From Prorocentrum cordatum (Eukaryota; Sar; Dinophyceae; Prorocentrales; Prorocentraceae): a DNA stretch of 21,000 nt. Within the stretch, counting starts at the first letter, position 1; each line of letters opens with the position of its first letter. Under the pieces are notes generated by a model that saw only the letters and a list, made by a program, of their open reading frames with translations, was not told the origin of the DNA and did not search any database. The translations under genes were made by a program, and so were the position numbers. Below, piece after piece: positions 8,372-15,567 of this stretch. Location: assembly GCA_963575745.1 (NCBI GenBank), contig CAUYUJ010019362.1, positions 151,501 through 172,500 on the forward strand. The letters are read 5' to 3'.

Positions 8372-8625
8372 ACGTCACGCGCAACATGCAGCAATGCACC
8401 CGCCCCCGCCGTCAACGTCCAGCCGTGTTCGAGACGATGCCACATTAGTCCCGGTGTCCATGTGTTTTCGGAGATTGGGTGTGCTCGTGAAGCGGAGGGC
8501 CCTTGCACTGCACGACGAGTTCTTGTTCGCGATCTCTCGCGTTGCTCTCAACGATCCTCTGCTTCACTATTCGTGCAATGCGCCCTGTCCGTTATCATGG
8601 TTAACTCATTGGCGCGTGTTCTCAG

Positions 8626-8676
8626 TTCGGCGGCCAGGTGAGACAAAAAGTCGACGATCTCAAGGGCATCATGCAG
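8626..8676 (+). CDS. R-SNARE-like gene, exon with N-terminal half of the SNARE motif
   Basis: R-SNAREs are membrane proteins whose ~60-residue helix zips with Q-SNAREs to drive vesicle fusion. The 17 codons read FGGQVRQKVDDLKGIMQ; VRQKVDDLKGIMQ has the R-SNARE signature of V-D-x-(V/L)-K-G-I-M. A likely acceptor, GTTCTCAG, ends at 8625; a second, GGCGGCCAG, at 8637 would leave a 13-codon exon. Both give phase 0. The exon ends at CAG 8674-8676 before GACATTGTC, a GA donor if exon 16575 is joined; reading on meets a TAG at 8689-8691. Joined to 16575, the heptad hydrophobics continue in register (V, L, M, N/V, I at -17, -14, -10, -7/-6, -3 from the zero layer). I did not find the longin-domain exons that often precede this motif. 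Confidence 0.6.
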
Positions 8677-8719
8677 GACATTGTCCGCTAGCCCATTTCA
8701 CCGCGAGATGTGTACTCAG

Positions 8720-8795
8720 TTCGATGCCGCTTTCATAAAAAGCAACGACGCAATCCGAGAGGCCGATTACGTGGATTTTGAAGACTACGTTGGCC
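8720..8795 (+). CDS. Unidentified exon-like patch FDAAFIKSNDAIREADYVDF...
   Basis: I do not recognise this peptide. The reading is FDAAFIKSNDAIREADYVDF followed by EDYVGP and a TAA at 8798-8800. It is acidic, mixed in composition and has no low complexity, unlike everything around it. It is preceded by ACTCAG (acceptor-like, ending at 8719) and followed at 8796 by GTAAGG, a canonical donor. The acceptor context GTGT(A)CTCAGTTCG closely repeats that of the exon at 8626 (GTGT(T)CTCAGTTCG), so the two may come from a local duplication or share an acceptor context. It lies inside the inferred intron, so it could be an alternative exon, a fragment of another gene or a chance open stretch. Confidence 0.3.
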
Positions 8796-8800
8796 CGTAA

Positions 8801-9325
8801 GGTCGCGCGTGAGCGTCCTCGTTCCCCCACAAGCCGATCCGCGGCAGCTGCATGCGTGAGCCACCATGTACGGTCGCCACGCCCTCGCGCCTAAGGCACC
8901 CCATTTCCTTTCGTCGTTCGCAATGTGTTGAGGGTGGCTCCGCGAACATTCGCACGCATGCATGTGGCCTTGGACTTGCATGCGCGAGCATGGACATCCA
9001 CACGTGGGCACACATATAGCAACGATATCGATGAATGTCTGCGGTGCTGTCCAGCGGATGCCTCGATCTTGAAGACTGTGCAGACCAAAGCTCGGCGCCA
9101 ACGATCGCATCCCAGCCGCGCAATGGAAAGCTCGATGCACACACGCTGGGAAGCGCTCGGACTGCGCACCTGGACCCTCGTGCAACGAGTGCGCACTTCA
9201 GCCCGTGTGCCAGACGTGTCCTCCTCGCGCACGGCATCCCCGCATCCGCGAACTTCCGCGAAGGCGTTCTCCAGCTCTATCCAGCTGCTTGTGGCGAGCC
9301 CCGCCACCGTGCGAGCCCATCATTA
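8801..9325. other. Spacer, nothing recognised
   Basis: No gene, repeat family or strong secondary structure is apparent. Short GCATGC-rich patches (about 8948-8990) are the only local feature. Open frames on both strands here lack any motif and are explained by the scarcity of stop codons in GC-rich DNA. Confidence 0.5.
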
Positions 9326-9400
9326 GGGGGCGACATGCGAACCCTACCCCTACCCCCCCACGATTTCTGAGGGGGAGGGCGGGGTTCGCATGTGCCCCCC
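9326..9400. repeat. Strong hairpin-forming inverted repeat (~30-bp arms, ~11-nt loop)
   Basis: The left arm (9326 to about 9358: GGGGGCGACATGCGAACCC, then CCC/TACCCC tracts) is mirrored by the right arm (9371-9400: GGGGGAGGGC, GGGGTTCGCATGTG, CCCCCC). CATGCGAACCC at 9334-9344 and GGGTTCGCATG at 9382-9392 are perfect 11-bp complements, with imperfect G/C tracts on both sides and a short loop around 9360-9370. It may be a small foldback element or a structured RNA if transcribed. No flanking target duplication was seen. Confidence 0.75.
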
Positions 9401-9580
9401 CAGGGGTGGCGACTGATCGAGGACCGGCCTCCTCTGCGCGCCCATCCCCCGGCATCCTGTGGTCTGGGGTCTCCTCGCTTTGGAGCGCCGGCGCCCCGCG
9501 CCGCTCCCTCTCCCGCTGCCCACTCCCACCTCTGCCTGTGCTTTTTCCGCGGCTCGGCACACACCCACACATACAAACAG
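9401..9580. other. GC-rich spacer before the 90-bp minisatellite
   Basis: Nothing recognisable. A CA-rich patch (CACACCCACACATACAAACA) lies at about 9559-9578, just before the repeat array. Confidence 0.4.
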
Positions 9581-10310
9581 ACCTTACACGCTTTTCGTGG
9601 CCCCATAATAAAGGGGCTCCGCCGAAGGCCCTGGCGGCACTCTCAAACGCGCTGTGGCCCCAAGGGGGGGGGCTGGACCGACGGCCCCAGCGGCGCAGTC
9701 CGCATGGCATGCCCGCACCCGAGTCGGCACACCCTTTCTTGCACGCTTCGTGGCCCCACGGGGAGCTCCACCGAAGGCCCCAGCGGCACAGTCCGCATGG
9801 CGCCCCCGCGCTCGAGCCGGCCCACCCCTCACACGTTTCGTAGCTCCAGAGGGGGCTCCACCGAAGGCTCCAGCGGCACAGTCCGCATGGCGCAACCTTA
9901 TCCGAATTGGCCCACACCTTCAAGTTTCGTGGCCCCATAGGGAGCTGGACCGATGGCCCCAGCGGAACAGTTCGCATGGCGTGCCCGCACCCGATTCGCA
10001 CACCCCTCACACGTTTCGTGTTCCCACGTGGAGCTCTACCGATGGCCCCACTGGCACAGTCGGCATGGCTTACCCGCGCCCGATTCGGCACACCCTTTAA
10101 GCGCTCCGTGGCCTCGTAGGGAGCTGAACCGAAGGCCCCATTGGCACAGTCCGCACGGCGTACCCGCGCCCGATTCGGCACCCCTCAAACGTTCCGTGAC
10201 CCCATGGGGAGCTCCACCGAGGGTCCCACTAGCACAGTCCGCATGGCGTACCCGCACCCGACTTGCACACCCTTCGCACGCTTCGTGGCGCCAAGCGGGC
10301 AAGAACACAA
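9581..10310. repeat. ~90-bp minisatellite, about eight copies
   Basis: The anchor CAGTCCGCATGG (with small variants) occurs at 9696, 9789, 9879, 9968, 10057, 10147 and 10235, that is with spacings of 93, 90, 89, 89, 90 and 88 bp. A more diverged copy precedes it at about 9600-9690. Each unit also carries TTCGTGGCCCCA(T/C)GGGGAGCT and CGAAGGCCCCAGCGGCA-like blocks. The period is close to 30 codons, so frames stay open through the array on both strands (for example a minus-strand frame from 10181 to 9198 with 30-residue repeats). I treat those frames as by-products of the repeat. Confidence 0.9.
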
Positions 10311-11084
10311 CGCACAACGGAACCAACGGGGGACAAGAGTTGGGAAGGAACATGGCACGACAGCTTTTGCGTTCGGGGCTCGGGCCACACAAACCATCAC
10401 CCCGCGAGCGTGGGCCCGCTGCTCATGTCCTATCAACGCCGCAGTCTTAGTGCTGGCTCCCTCCTTTCTGTCACCTGCACCGCGATGCTCGCAGCTGCAT
10501 GTGGTTGGGTCGTTCGTCATACTCATTCCCGTGTTTCCTGCTCTTGCCACAACGCATGCTTTCAATAGTTGGTCGTTGATTCAGTGTTGTTCTAGGCGTT
10601 GCGGGGTAGGACACTGTCCCATTCGTTTCTACGTGTGTCGCAGGTGGAGGAGGAGTATGGCTGAAGAGCTGGGTCAGGAACTTCATGATTATGAAGACGA
10701 GGAGGAGGAAGAGGCCGGCCGTCACCTGTAACCCTCGTGAGGCCATGGCTGGGCCGCATCGGGCCGCCGACAGGGCCCTCCAAGGCCGTCGTGCGTCCTT
10801 CCCGAGGTCCTTTTGGCGAGCTCGGGGCTCTGTGGTGGCAGCCCTGGGCCGCATAGCTATGGGGCCTTCGGCTTGGGGGAGTGTGCAGAGCGGCAGAGAG
10901 GCCTCAGGCCGCCCGGGCATCCTCGGGGAAAGGGGGGTGGGTGCGTACACCGGTTTGCGGTGCGCGGTGCGTGGGTGAGTGGCCCCATCGATGGCTCACG
11001 CAAGTTCTACCCGACAGCACTTGGCAGTCTGGCATGCCCACATCGGGCGGACACGGAGGCGGATCGGAAAGCAGATGCGATGAG
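10311..11084. other. Spacer with a short Glu-rich open patch, no supported gene
   Basis: 10642-10735 follows a TGTGTCGCAG acceptor-like sequence and holds a small open frame (MAEELGQELHDYEDEEEEEA, from ATG 10657 to TAA 10729-10731), mostly due to a GAGGAGGAGG run. No motif or donor supports it as an exon. The remaining sequence shows nothing recognisable to me. Confidence 0.4.
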
Positions 11085-11430
11085 GGAGCGGGCGAGTTGG
11101 TGGATAGTTGGGGACCTGGCGCAACATATGGTGCAACCCATTTCGCAAAGTGTTGCACTCGCTGCTGCTGTGGGCGATTTGGTTGTTTGCGGGGTGCTTG
11201 GAGCAACCTATGGCTCAACCAAATACCGCTGCGCCGAGGCAACGGACAAGTTAGTGGTTTGCGAGGTGTTTGGCGTAGGTCTTATGGCGCACCACATGTC
11301 GCAGCTTATGGCGCAATCGTACCCCCATTGAGGCAACGAACTAGTTGGTGGCCTGCTGGGTGCTTGGCGGAACCCATGGCGCAGCCTATTGCGCAACCCA
11401 TGGCGCAGCGGTACACCCGCTGAGGCAACG
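11085..11430. repeat. Imperfect 72-94-bp tandem repeat, four copies
   Basis: Units begin with (A/G)GTTGGTGG-like sequence near 11096, 11179, 11250 and 11345. They continue with TTGCG(G/A)GGTG(C/T)TTGG and then ATGGCGCA(A/G)CC-type blocks, and usually end in GAGGCAACG. The spacing varies because the inner GCGCAACCCATG block is itself repeated a variable number of times. Confidence 0.7.
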
Positions 11431-11653
11431 TAGGATTCAGTTGATTGCGGCCATCACATGGACAATTATTCACTGCGTGGAGCTCCCCATATGTGTACTA
11501 TTCGCATGGACCTGTCCGCCGTGAATGTCTGGGCGCAAGAGCTTTCGAATATAAACGGGTTTCAGTTGTGACGGTCTGGTCATGAATCTAATTGAGAATG
11601 AATTGGAGTGTGAATGAGCCTGAGTAGTACGGGCGCGTCTCTGCGCATGAGCC

Positions 11654-11760
11654 TGGGTCCTCCTGGGGCCTCCTGGGGCCGCCTGAAACCTACTGGGGCT
11701 TCCTGGGGCCTCCAGGAGCCTCTTGGGGCCTCCTGGGGCCTCCTGGGACCTCCTAGGGAG
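11654..11760. repeat. 10-bp-period CCTCCTGGGG array (first)
   Basis: Decamers of the form C(C/T)TCCTGGGG follow each other without a break for about ten copies, with single-base changes such as CCTACTGGGG and CCTCCTAGGG. The period is exactly 10. Confidence 0.9.
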
Positions 11761-11777
11761 GATTCGTGCCCCAGAAG

Positions 11778-12020
11778 AGGCCCAATCTATAGCAACAGAC
11801 GTACATGAAACATTGCGGATTGGAGCCACAGGAGAAGGGGGCAATCTATAGGAACACACGTAAAACACCAAGGACTCGTGCCCCAGGAGAGGCCCTATAG
11901 GAACACAAGTACACAGGAGAAGGACAATCTATAGAAACATACGTATAACATCAAGGATTCGTGCTCCAGGTGAGGCTCAATCTATAGTAGCATACGTAAA
12001 ACACATGGGATTGGAGCCAC
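11778..12020. repeat. ~55-60-bp CAATCTATAG repeat, four to five copies
   Basis: CAATCTATAG occurs at 11783, 11842, 11924 and 11978, with a shortened copy (CCTATAG) at 11894. Each is followed by (C/G/A)AACA(C/T)ACGTA and usually by AACACCAAGGA(C/T)TCGTGC and CCAGG. The array lies between two 10-bp arrays. Confidence 0.75.
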
Positions 12021-12029
12021 TCCTGTTGC

Positions 12030-12280
12030 CTTCTGAGGCCTCCTGCTCCTGGGGCCTCTCGGGGCCTCATGTTGCCTTCCGAGACCTCCTGGCGCTTCCT
12101 CTGGCTTCCTGGGGCCTCCTGTGGCTTCCTGAGGCCTCCCGGAGCTTGCTGGGGCCTCCTAGAGCCTCTTAGGACATCCTGTGGCCTCTTGAGTCTTTCT
12201 GTGGCCTCCTGGGACCTCATGTGGTCTCCTGGGGCCTCCTGGAGCCTGTTGAAGCATCCTGTGGCATCCTGAGGAGAATA
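12030..12280. repeat. 10-bp-period array (second)
   Basis: About 24 diverged decamers with consensus CCTCCTGGGG (variants CTTCCTGTGG, CCTCTTGAGT, CATCCTGTGG and others). The 10-bp phase is kept throughout despite the base changes. The final part is nearly the same as 13110-13235. Confidence 0.9.
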
Positions 12281-12329
12281 TGTGCCCACGAGTCTGGCCA
12301 CAGCTCGAGACATCCTCAAAATGTGGCCC

Positions 12330-12735
12330 ACCTGGGGGGTGAGAATGAGCGCCTCGCTCGAGACATCCTCCAAATCTGCGCCGAAAGCGAAGGATGCTGG
12401 GACAGAAAACAGGCAAACAGATTGAGACATCCCCACAAAACGGCCGCGAGCGGGACCGTGAGATAACCTATGGCGGCTCCCCTTAGGGAAAAGAAATTGA
12501 GCGCCTCGCTCGAGACATGCTCCAAATATGCTCCGAAAGCGAAGGATGTTGGGACAGAAAACAGGCAAACCGCCTGAGACATCCCCACCCCTCGGCGGCT
12601 CCCCTAAGGGGGGTGAGAGTGAGCGCCTCGCTCGAGACATCTTCCAAATCTGCTCCGAAAGCGAAGGATGTTGGGACAGAAAACAGGCGAACCGCTTGAG
12701 GCATCCCCACAGAACGGCCGCGAACGGGGCGTGCG
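12330..12735. repeat. ~120-150-bp GCGCCTCGCTCGAGACAT repeat, three units
   Basis: Units start at 12349, 12501 and 12623. Each contains TCC(A/G)AAATCTGC, GAAAGCGAAGGATG(C/T)TGGGAC, AGAAAACAGGC and CATCCCCAC blocks, and the units are separated by GGCGGCTCCCCTTAGGG. The second-to-third spacing is shorter because part of the unit is missing. Confidence 0.85.
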
Positions 12736-12900
12736 TGAGTCTCAGCATGAGTAAGTCTGAGTAGGAGTAGGTCTGAGTATGAGTAGGTCGGAGTATGAGT
12801 AATAACGTGTGAGTAAGTCTTTGTATGAGGAAGTCTGAGTGTGAGTCTGTCTGTGTATGAGTAAGTCTGGGTATGAGGAGGAGAGGGGAGGAGAAGGAGA
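12735..12900. repeat. 16-bp GAGTA-type array
   Basis: Repeats of GTCTGAGTA(T/G)GAGTA(G/A), with variants GTCGGAGTATGAGTAA and GTCTGTGTATGAGTAA, followed by a GAGGAGAAGG purine patch. Confidence 0.85.
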
Positions 12901-13044
12901 AGGAGGAGAAGTCGGCGGCGTCCAAGAAATTACTCACTGCGTGGAGCTCCCCATATGCGCATCTCATGTTTTATGATATGCCATAGTGAACGTTTCCCTA
13001 CGAATGCCTGACTATAAGAGCGCGTCCACGTGGTCGACAGGTCC

Positions 13045-13235
13045 GACCTGGCGCTTCCTGTGGCCTCCTGGGGCCTCCTGTAGCTTCCTGAGGCCTTCTG
13101 AAGCTTCCTGGGGCCTCCTGGAGCCTCTTGGGACATCCTGTGGCCTCTTGAGTCTTTCTGTTTCCTCCTGATGCCTCCTGGGACCTCATGTGGTCTCCTG
13201 GGGCCTCCTGGAGCCTGTTGGAGCCTCCTGAGAAG
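13045..13235. repeat. 10-bp-period array (third)
   Basis: About 19 decamers with the same consensus and nearly the same order of variants as the array at 12030-12280. This shows that the whole array was copied as part of the higher-order unit. Confidence 0.9.
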
Positions 13236-13319
13236 AATCTGCGCCCACGAGCCTGGCCACCAAAACAGGCAAACCGATCGAGACATCCTCATCAAAAGCT
13301 GGCCCACCTGGGGGGTGAA

Positions 13320-13795
13320 CATGAGCGCCTCGCTCGAGACATGCTCCAAATCTGCTCCGAAAGCGAAGGATGTTGGGACAGAAACAGGCAAACCGCTCGA
13401 GACATCCCCACACAACGGCCGCGAACGGGACCGTGAAAACACCTCTGGCGGCCCCCTTAGGGACGTGAGAATGAGCGCCTCGCTCGAGACATGCTCCAAA
13501 TCTGCTCCGAAAGCGAAGGATGTTGGGACAGAAAATAGGCAAACCGCTTGAGGCATCCCCACAAGATGGCTGCGAACGGGACCGTGAAAACACTCCTGGC
13601 GGCCCCCCTTAGGGATGCTGAAACCAGCGCCCCGCCTGAGACATCCTCACAATCTGCTCGGATAGCCAACGATGTTGGGACAGAAAACAAGCAAACCGCT
13701 TGAGACATCCCCATGAAAACACCCCTGGCGGCTCCCCTTAGGGCGGCTGAAGCCAGCGCCCCGCCTGAGACATCCTCACAATCTGTTGTGTGTGG
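13320..13795. repeat. ~130-150-bp GCGCCTCGCTCGAGACAT repeat, four units
   Basis: Units start at 13325, 13475, about 13627 and about 13756; the last two have the variant GCGCCCCGCCTGAGACAT. The first two are close to the units at 12349-12735. The order of diverged and conserved units suggests unequal exchange within the block. Confidence 0.8.
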
Positions 13796-13809
13796 GATAA
13801 ATCAGACAA

Positions 13810-14040
13810 TGAACAGGTCTGAGTACGAGCAGGTCTGAGTATGAGTAAGTCTGGGAACAAGTCTGAGTATTTGTTGGTCTGGGCATGAGTGAGTCTCAGC
13901 ATGAGTAACTCTGAGTAGGAGTAGGTCTGAGTATGCGTAATTTTGTGTGTGTGTGAGTAAGTCTGGGTATGAGTAAGTCTTGGTGCGAGTCAGTCTGTGT
14001 ATGCGGAAGTCTGGGTATGAGAAGAGAGGGGAGGAGAAGG
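13810..14040. repeat. 16-bp GAGTA-type array (second copy)
   Basis: Same repeat as 12735-12900 (GTCTGAGTATGAGTAA type), longer and a little more diverged, with a short TGTGTGTG run near 13945 and the same purine patch at its 3' end. Confidence 0.85.
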
Positions 14041-14073
14041 AGAAGAAGGAGGGCAAATCGGCGGCGTCCAAGA

Positions 14074-14140
14074 AATAACAAGAAACCCATCTTAGGATAT
14101 GGGGAATAACAAGAACCCCATCTTAGGATATGGGGAATAA
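14074..14140. repeat. 31-bp tandem duplication
   Basis: AATAACAAGAA(A/C)CCCATC plus TTAGGATATGGGG occurs at 14074 and again at 14105, nearly identical, and a third AATAA starts at 14136. It directly follows the higher-order repeat. Confidence 0.85.
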
Positions 14141-14510
14141 TATTTGGGCTCTGTCGGCGGGGTGAATTGCATGTACTAGCTAGTTTTCAGGCCCGCGCCC
14201 GAGTGCTCTTCTACAGCGCAGTGCGGGTTGAGGCGCAGCGTGCTGCGGTGTTCGGGTGCAGCATATTTTGATGTGTCGGCGGTGGTTGGGTGCAGCACGC
14301 AGAGGCGTCAAGATTTGCAAGGCACTGCCTCGATGCGAGGTCTGCCCGTATCGAACGTTGCCGCTGGTCCACCGCATCCGCTCATGACGCACGACGGCCC
14401 CTCGGATGAAGAGCGTGCGTGCCCAGCAGACCGCAGCTCCGAAGCGTGAGTGCTCGCAGCGTGGTCTTCTCGCGGAGGGGGAGCCGAATGGACTGACGGT
14501 GCCCCTCTTC
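14141..14510. other. Spacer, nothing recognised
   Basis: No gene, tandem repeat or strong inverted repeat is apparent between the 31-bp duplication and the foldback element. Confidence 0.45.
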
Positions 14511-14664
14511 ACCAGCCTCGAACGTATCCCTATCCCTAAGATTGACACGCCAAAAGGAGATGACAATCTTAGGGATACACCCTCAGAAACTGAGGAAATC
14601 CCTAAGATCGCCATCGTGATGAGGCGATGCCCAACATAGGGATAGAGATATGTTCCAGGCTGGT
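14511..14664. mobile_element. MITE-like foldback element with 28-bp terminal inverted repeats
   Basis: The left end (14511-14538, ACCAGCCTCGAACGTATCCC and on) and the right end (14637-14664) are inverted copies that match at 25 of 28 positions by hand count. Inside lie a perfect 14-bp inverted repeat TATCCCTAAGATTG (14531-14544) / CAATCTTAGGGATA (14564-14577), a CCTCAG/CTGAGG hairpin (14581-14595) and an ATCGCC/GGCGAT hairpin (14607-14628). CCTCT is present 2 nt outside each end and may be a target duplication, but this is weak. There is no coding capacity. The superfamily is unknown. Confidence 0.7.
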
Positions 14665-14866
14665 AACCTCTGCCGGAGCGGCATGCGGAGCTCCTTGGCG
14701 CGTTCGCCTTCTCGCGCCCTCCGAGGGGCTGCGGGCCCGGGAGGGCGACGCCGACGCAGCCCTCCGCTGCAGGCCTTGCCCGGTCCGGTCCGTCCCAGCC
14801 CAACTGGACCCAGCCCAGCCCAGCCCAGCTGGGAGAGAAACGAAGGGAGGGAGGGAGGGAGGAGGG
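14665..14866. other. GC-rich spacer with short CCCAGC repeats
   Basis: About 14797-14832 carries several CCCAGC or CCAGCCCAG units. Nothing else is recognised. Confidence 0.4.
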
Positions 14867-15030
14867 ACAGAAGCAGGGCGGAGGAGGCGGAGGCGGAGGA
14901 GGAGGAGGAGGAGGAGGAGGAGGAGGAGGAGGGGGAGGAGCAGGAGGAGGAGGAGGAGGAGGAGAGGAGGAGGAGGAGGAGGAGGGGAGGAGGAGGAGGG
15001 GGAGGAGGGATACGGACGGGGGAGGATGGC
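14867..15030. repeat. Purine-rich (GGA)n microsatellite
   Basis: A nearly pure GGAGGAGGAG run with a few GGC, GCA and GAA interruptions. Frames through it read as poly-Glu, poly-Arg or poly-Gly and are not considered coding. Confidence 0.9.
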
Positions 15031-15179
15031 GGAGGATGACGAGGCATGGAGCTGTGAATCTATCCGTCTGTTGTGCCAGTTGCCACAAGGTGGGTGCTCC
15101 GCCGCGCCCGTTTTACCAACTGGCCCGCCCGACTCCCGTCCCAGTCTTACTCCTCTCCATGTTCCCCCTTCAGGGGCTG

Positions 15180-15222
15180 ATGACGATAACATCGTCGTCA
15201 TCGTCGTCATCGTCACCGTTAG
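15180..15222. repeat. ATCGTCGTC microsatellite
   Basis: A short run of (ATCGTCGTC)-type repeats follows GATGACGATA and can fold back on that GATGACGAT. Confidence 0.7.
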
Positions 15223-15320
15223 GTGGGATAGGCTCAGGGGGGAATGCACTGACCTAGGATCACCCACGGATCGCCGACATGGGCTCGCTTGCCCACCTAG
15301 CCCAGGGCCCTGCGGATCTG

Positions 15321-15379
15321 GCATCGGGGGCGTTTCGCCGATCTATTTCGGCGATGTATCGCCGATCCCAGGTCGATGC
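15321..15379. repeat. Cluster of alternating inverted repeats (TCGCCGA/TCGGCGA)
   Basis: TCGCCGA (15335-15341), TCGGCGA (15348-15354) and TCGCCGA (15359-15365) alternate, so the middle arm can pair with either neighbour. GCATCG (15321-15326) and CGATGC (15374-15379) enclose all three. Two mutually exclusive hairpins are therefore possible. Confidence 0.7.
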
Positions 15380-15410
15380 TTCCTACCTGAGACGGCCCCC
15401 CTTGTCGTTT

Positions 15411-15567
15411 AGTCGGGCATGTCCCTCTACAGGAGGAATGTTCAAACACATATAGTAAAAAAGTAGTCTAGGGACGATTTGTTGACTGTTGTTGGCTAGT
15501 TTCGACTACTTTTTGAGTATGTTTACTTTTTCGTCCAAAATCCGCCTGTAGGGGGACATGCTCGACC
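15411..15567. mobile_element. MITE-like element with 27-bp terminal inverted repeats
   Basis: The left end (15411-15437, AGTCGGGCATGTCCCTCTAC and on) and the right end (15541-15567) are inverted copies that match at 23 of 27 positions by hand count. A perfect 11-bp inner inverted repeat AAAAAGTAGTC / GACTACTTTTT lies at 15458-15468 / 15504-15514. The interior is AT-rich, unlike the flanks. TA at 15410-15411 and at 15568-15569 could be a Tc1/mariner-type TA target duplication, although the exact left end is uncertain by one base. No coding capacity. Confidence 0.7.

Larger units (their letters stand above)
11464..14076. repeat. Composite higher-order repeat, two copies (11464-12930 and 12931-14076)
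   Basis: Two blocks share the same internal order. (1) A head containing CACTGCGTGGAGCTCCCCAT (11471 and 12935). (2) A 10-bp-period CCTCCTGGGG array. (3) ~150-bp units that begin GCGCCTCGCTCGAGACAT. (4) A 16-bp GAGTA array. (5) A purine patch that ends TCGGCGGCGTCCAAGAAAT (12912-12930 and 14058-14076). The shared parts are close in sequence, and the copies differ mainly by unit number. The first copy is longer because it has a second 10-bp array and the CAATCTATAG repeats. On either strand no frame is convincingly coding. Confidence 0.85.

Noticed and set aside
9198-10181. Minus-strand 327-residue repeat protein in the 90-bp minisatellite
   Set aside because: Frames are open on both strands in the array and unit lengths vary by 1-4 bp; nothing favours one frame.
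10642-10735. Possible exon after TGTGTCGCAG (MAEELGQELHDYEDEEEEEA or, in another frame, WLKSWVRNFMIMK)
   Set aside because: It rests mainly on a GAGGAGGAGG run, has no clear donor, and lies between the two SNARE exons where a third exon would break the helix.
11951-13714. Minus-strand frames in the higher-order repeat (SVPTSFAFGADLEDVSSEAL type)
   Set aside because: The peptide follows the ~150-bp unit and is broken at each length change; no independent evidence of coding.
14180-15412. Long frames on both strands across the second GGA tract
   Set aside because: Again microsatellite translation; flanks contain an inverted-repeat element and no protein motif.
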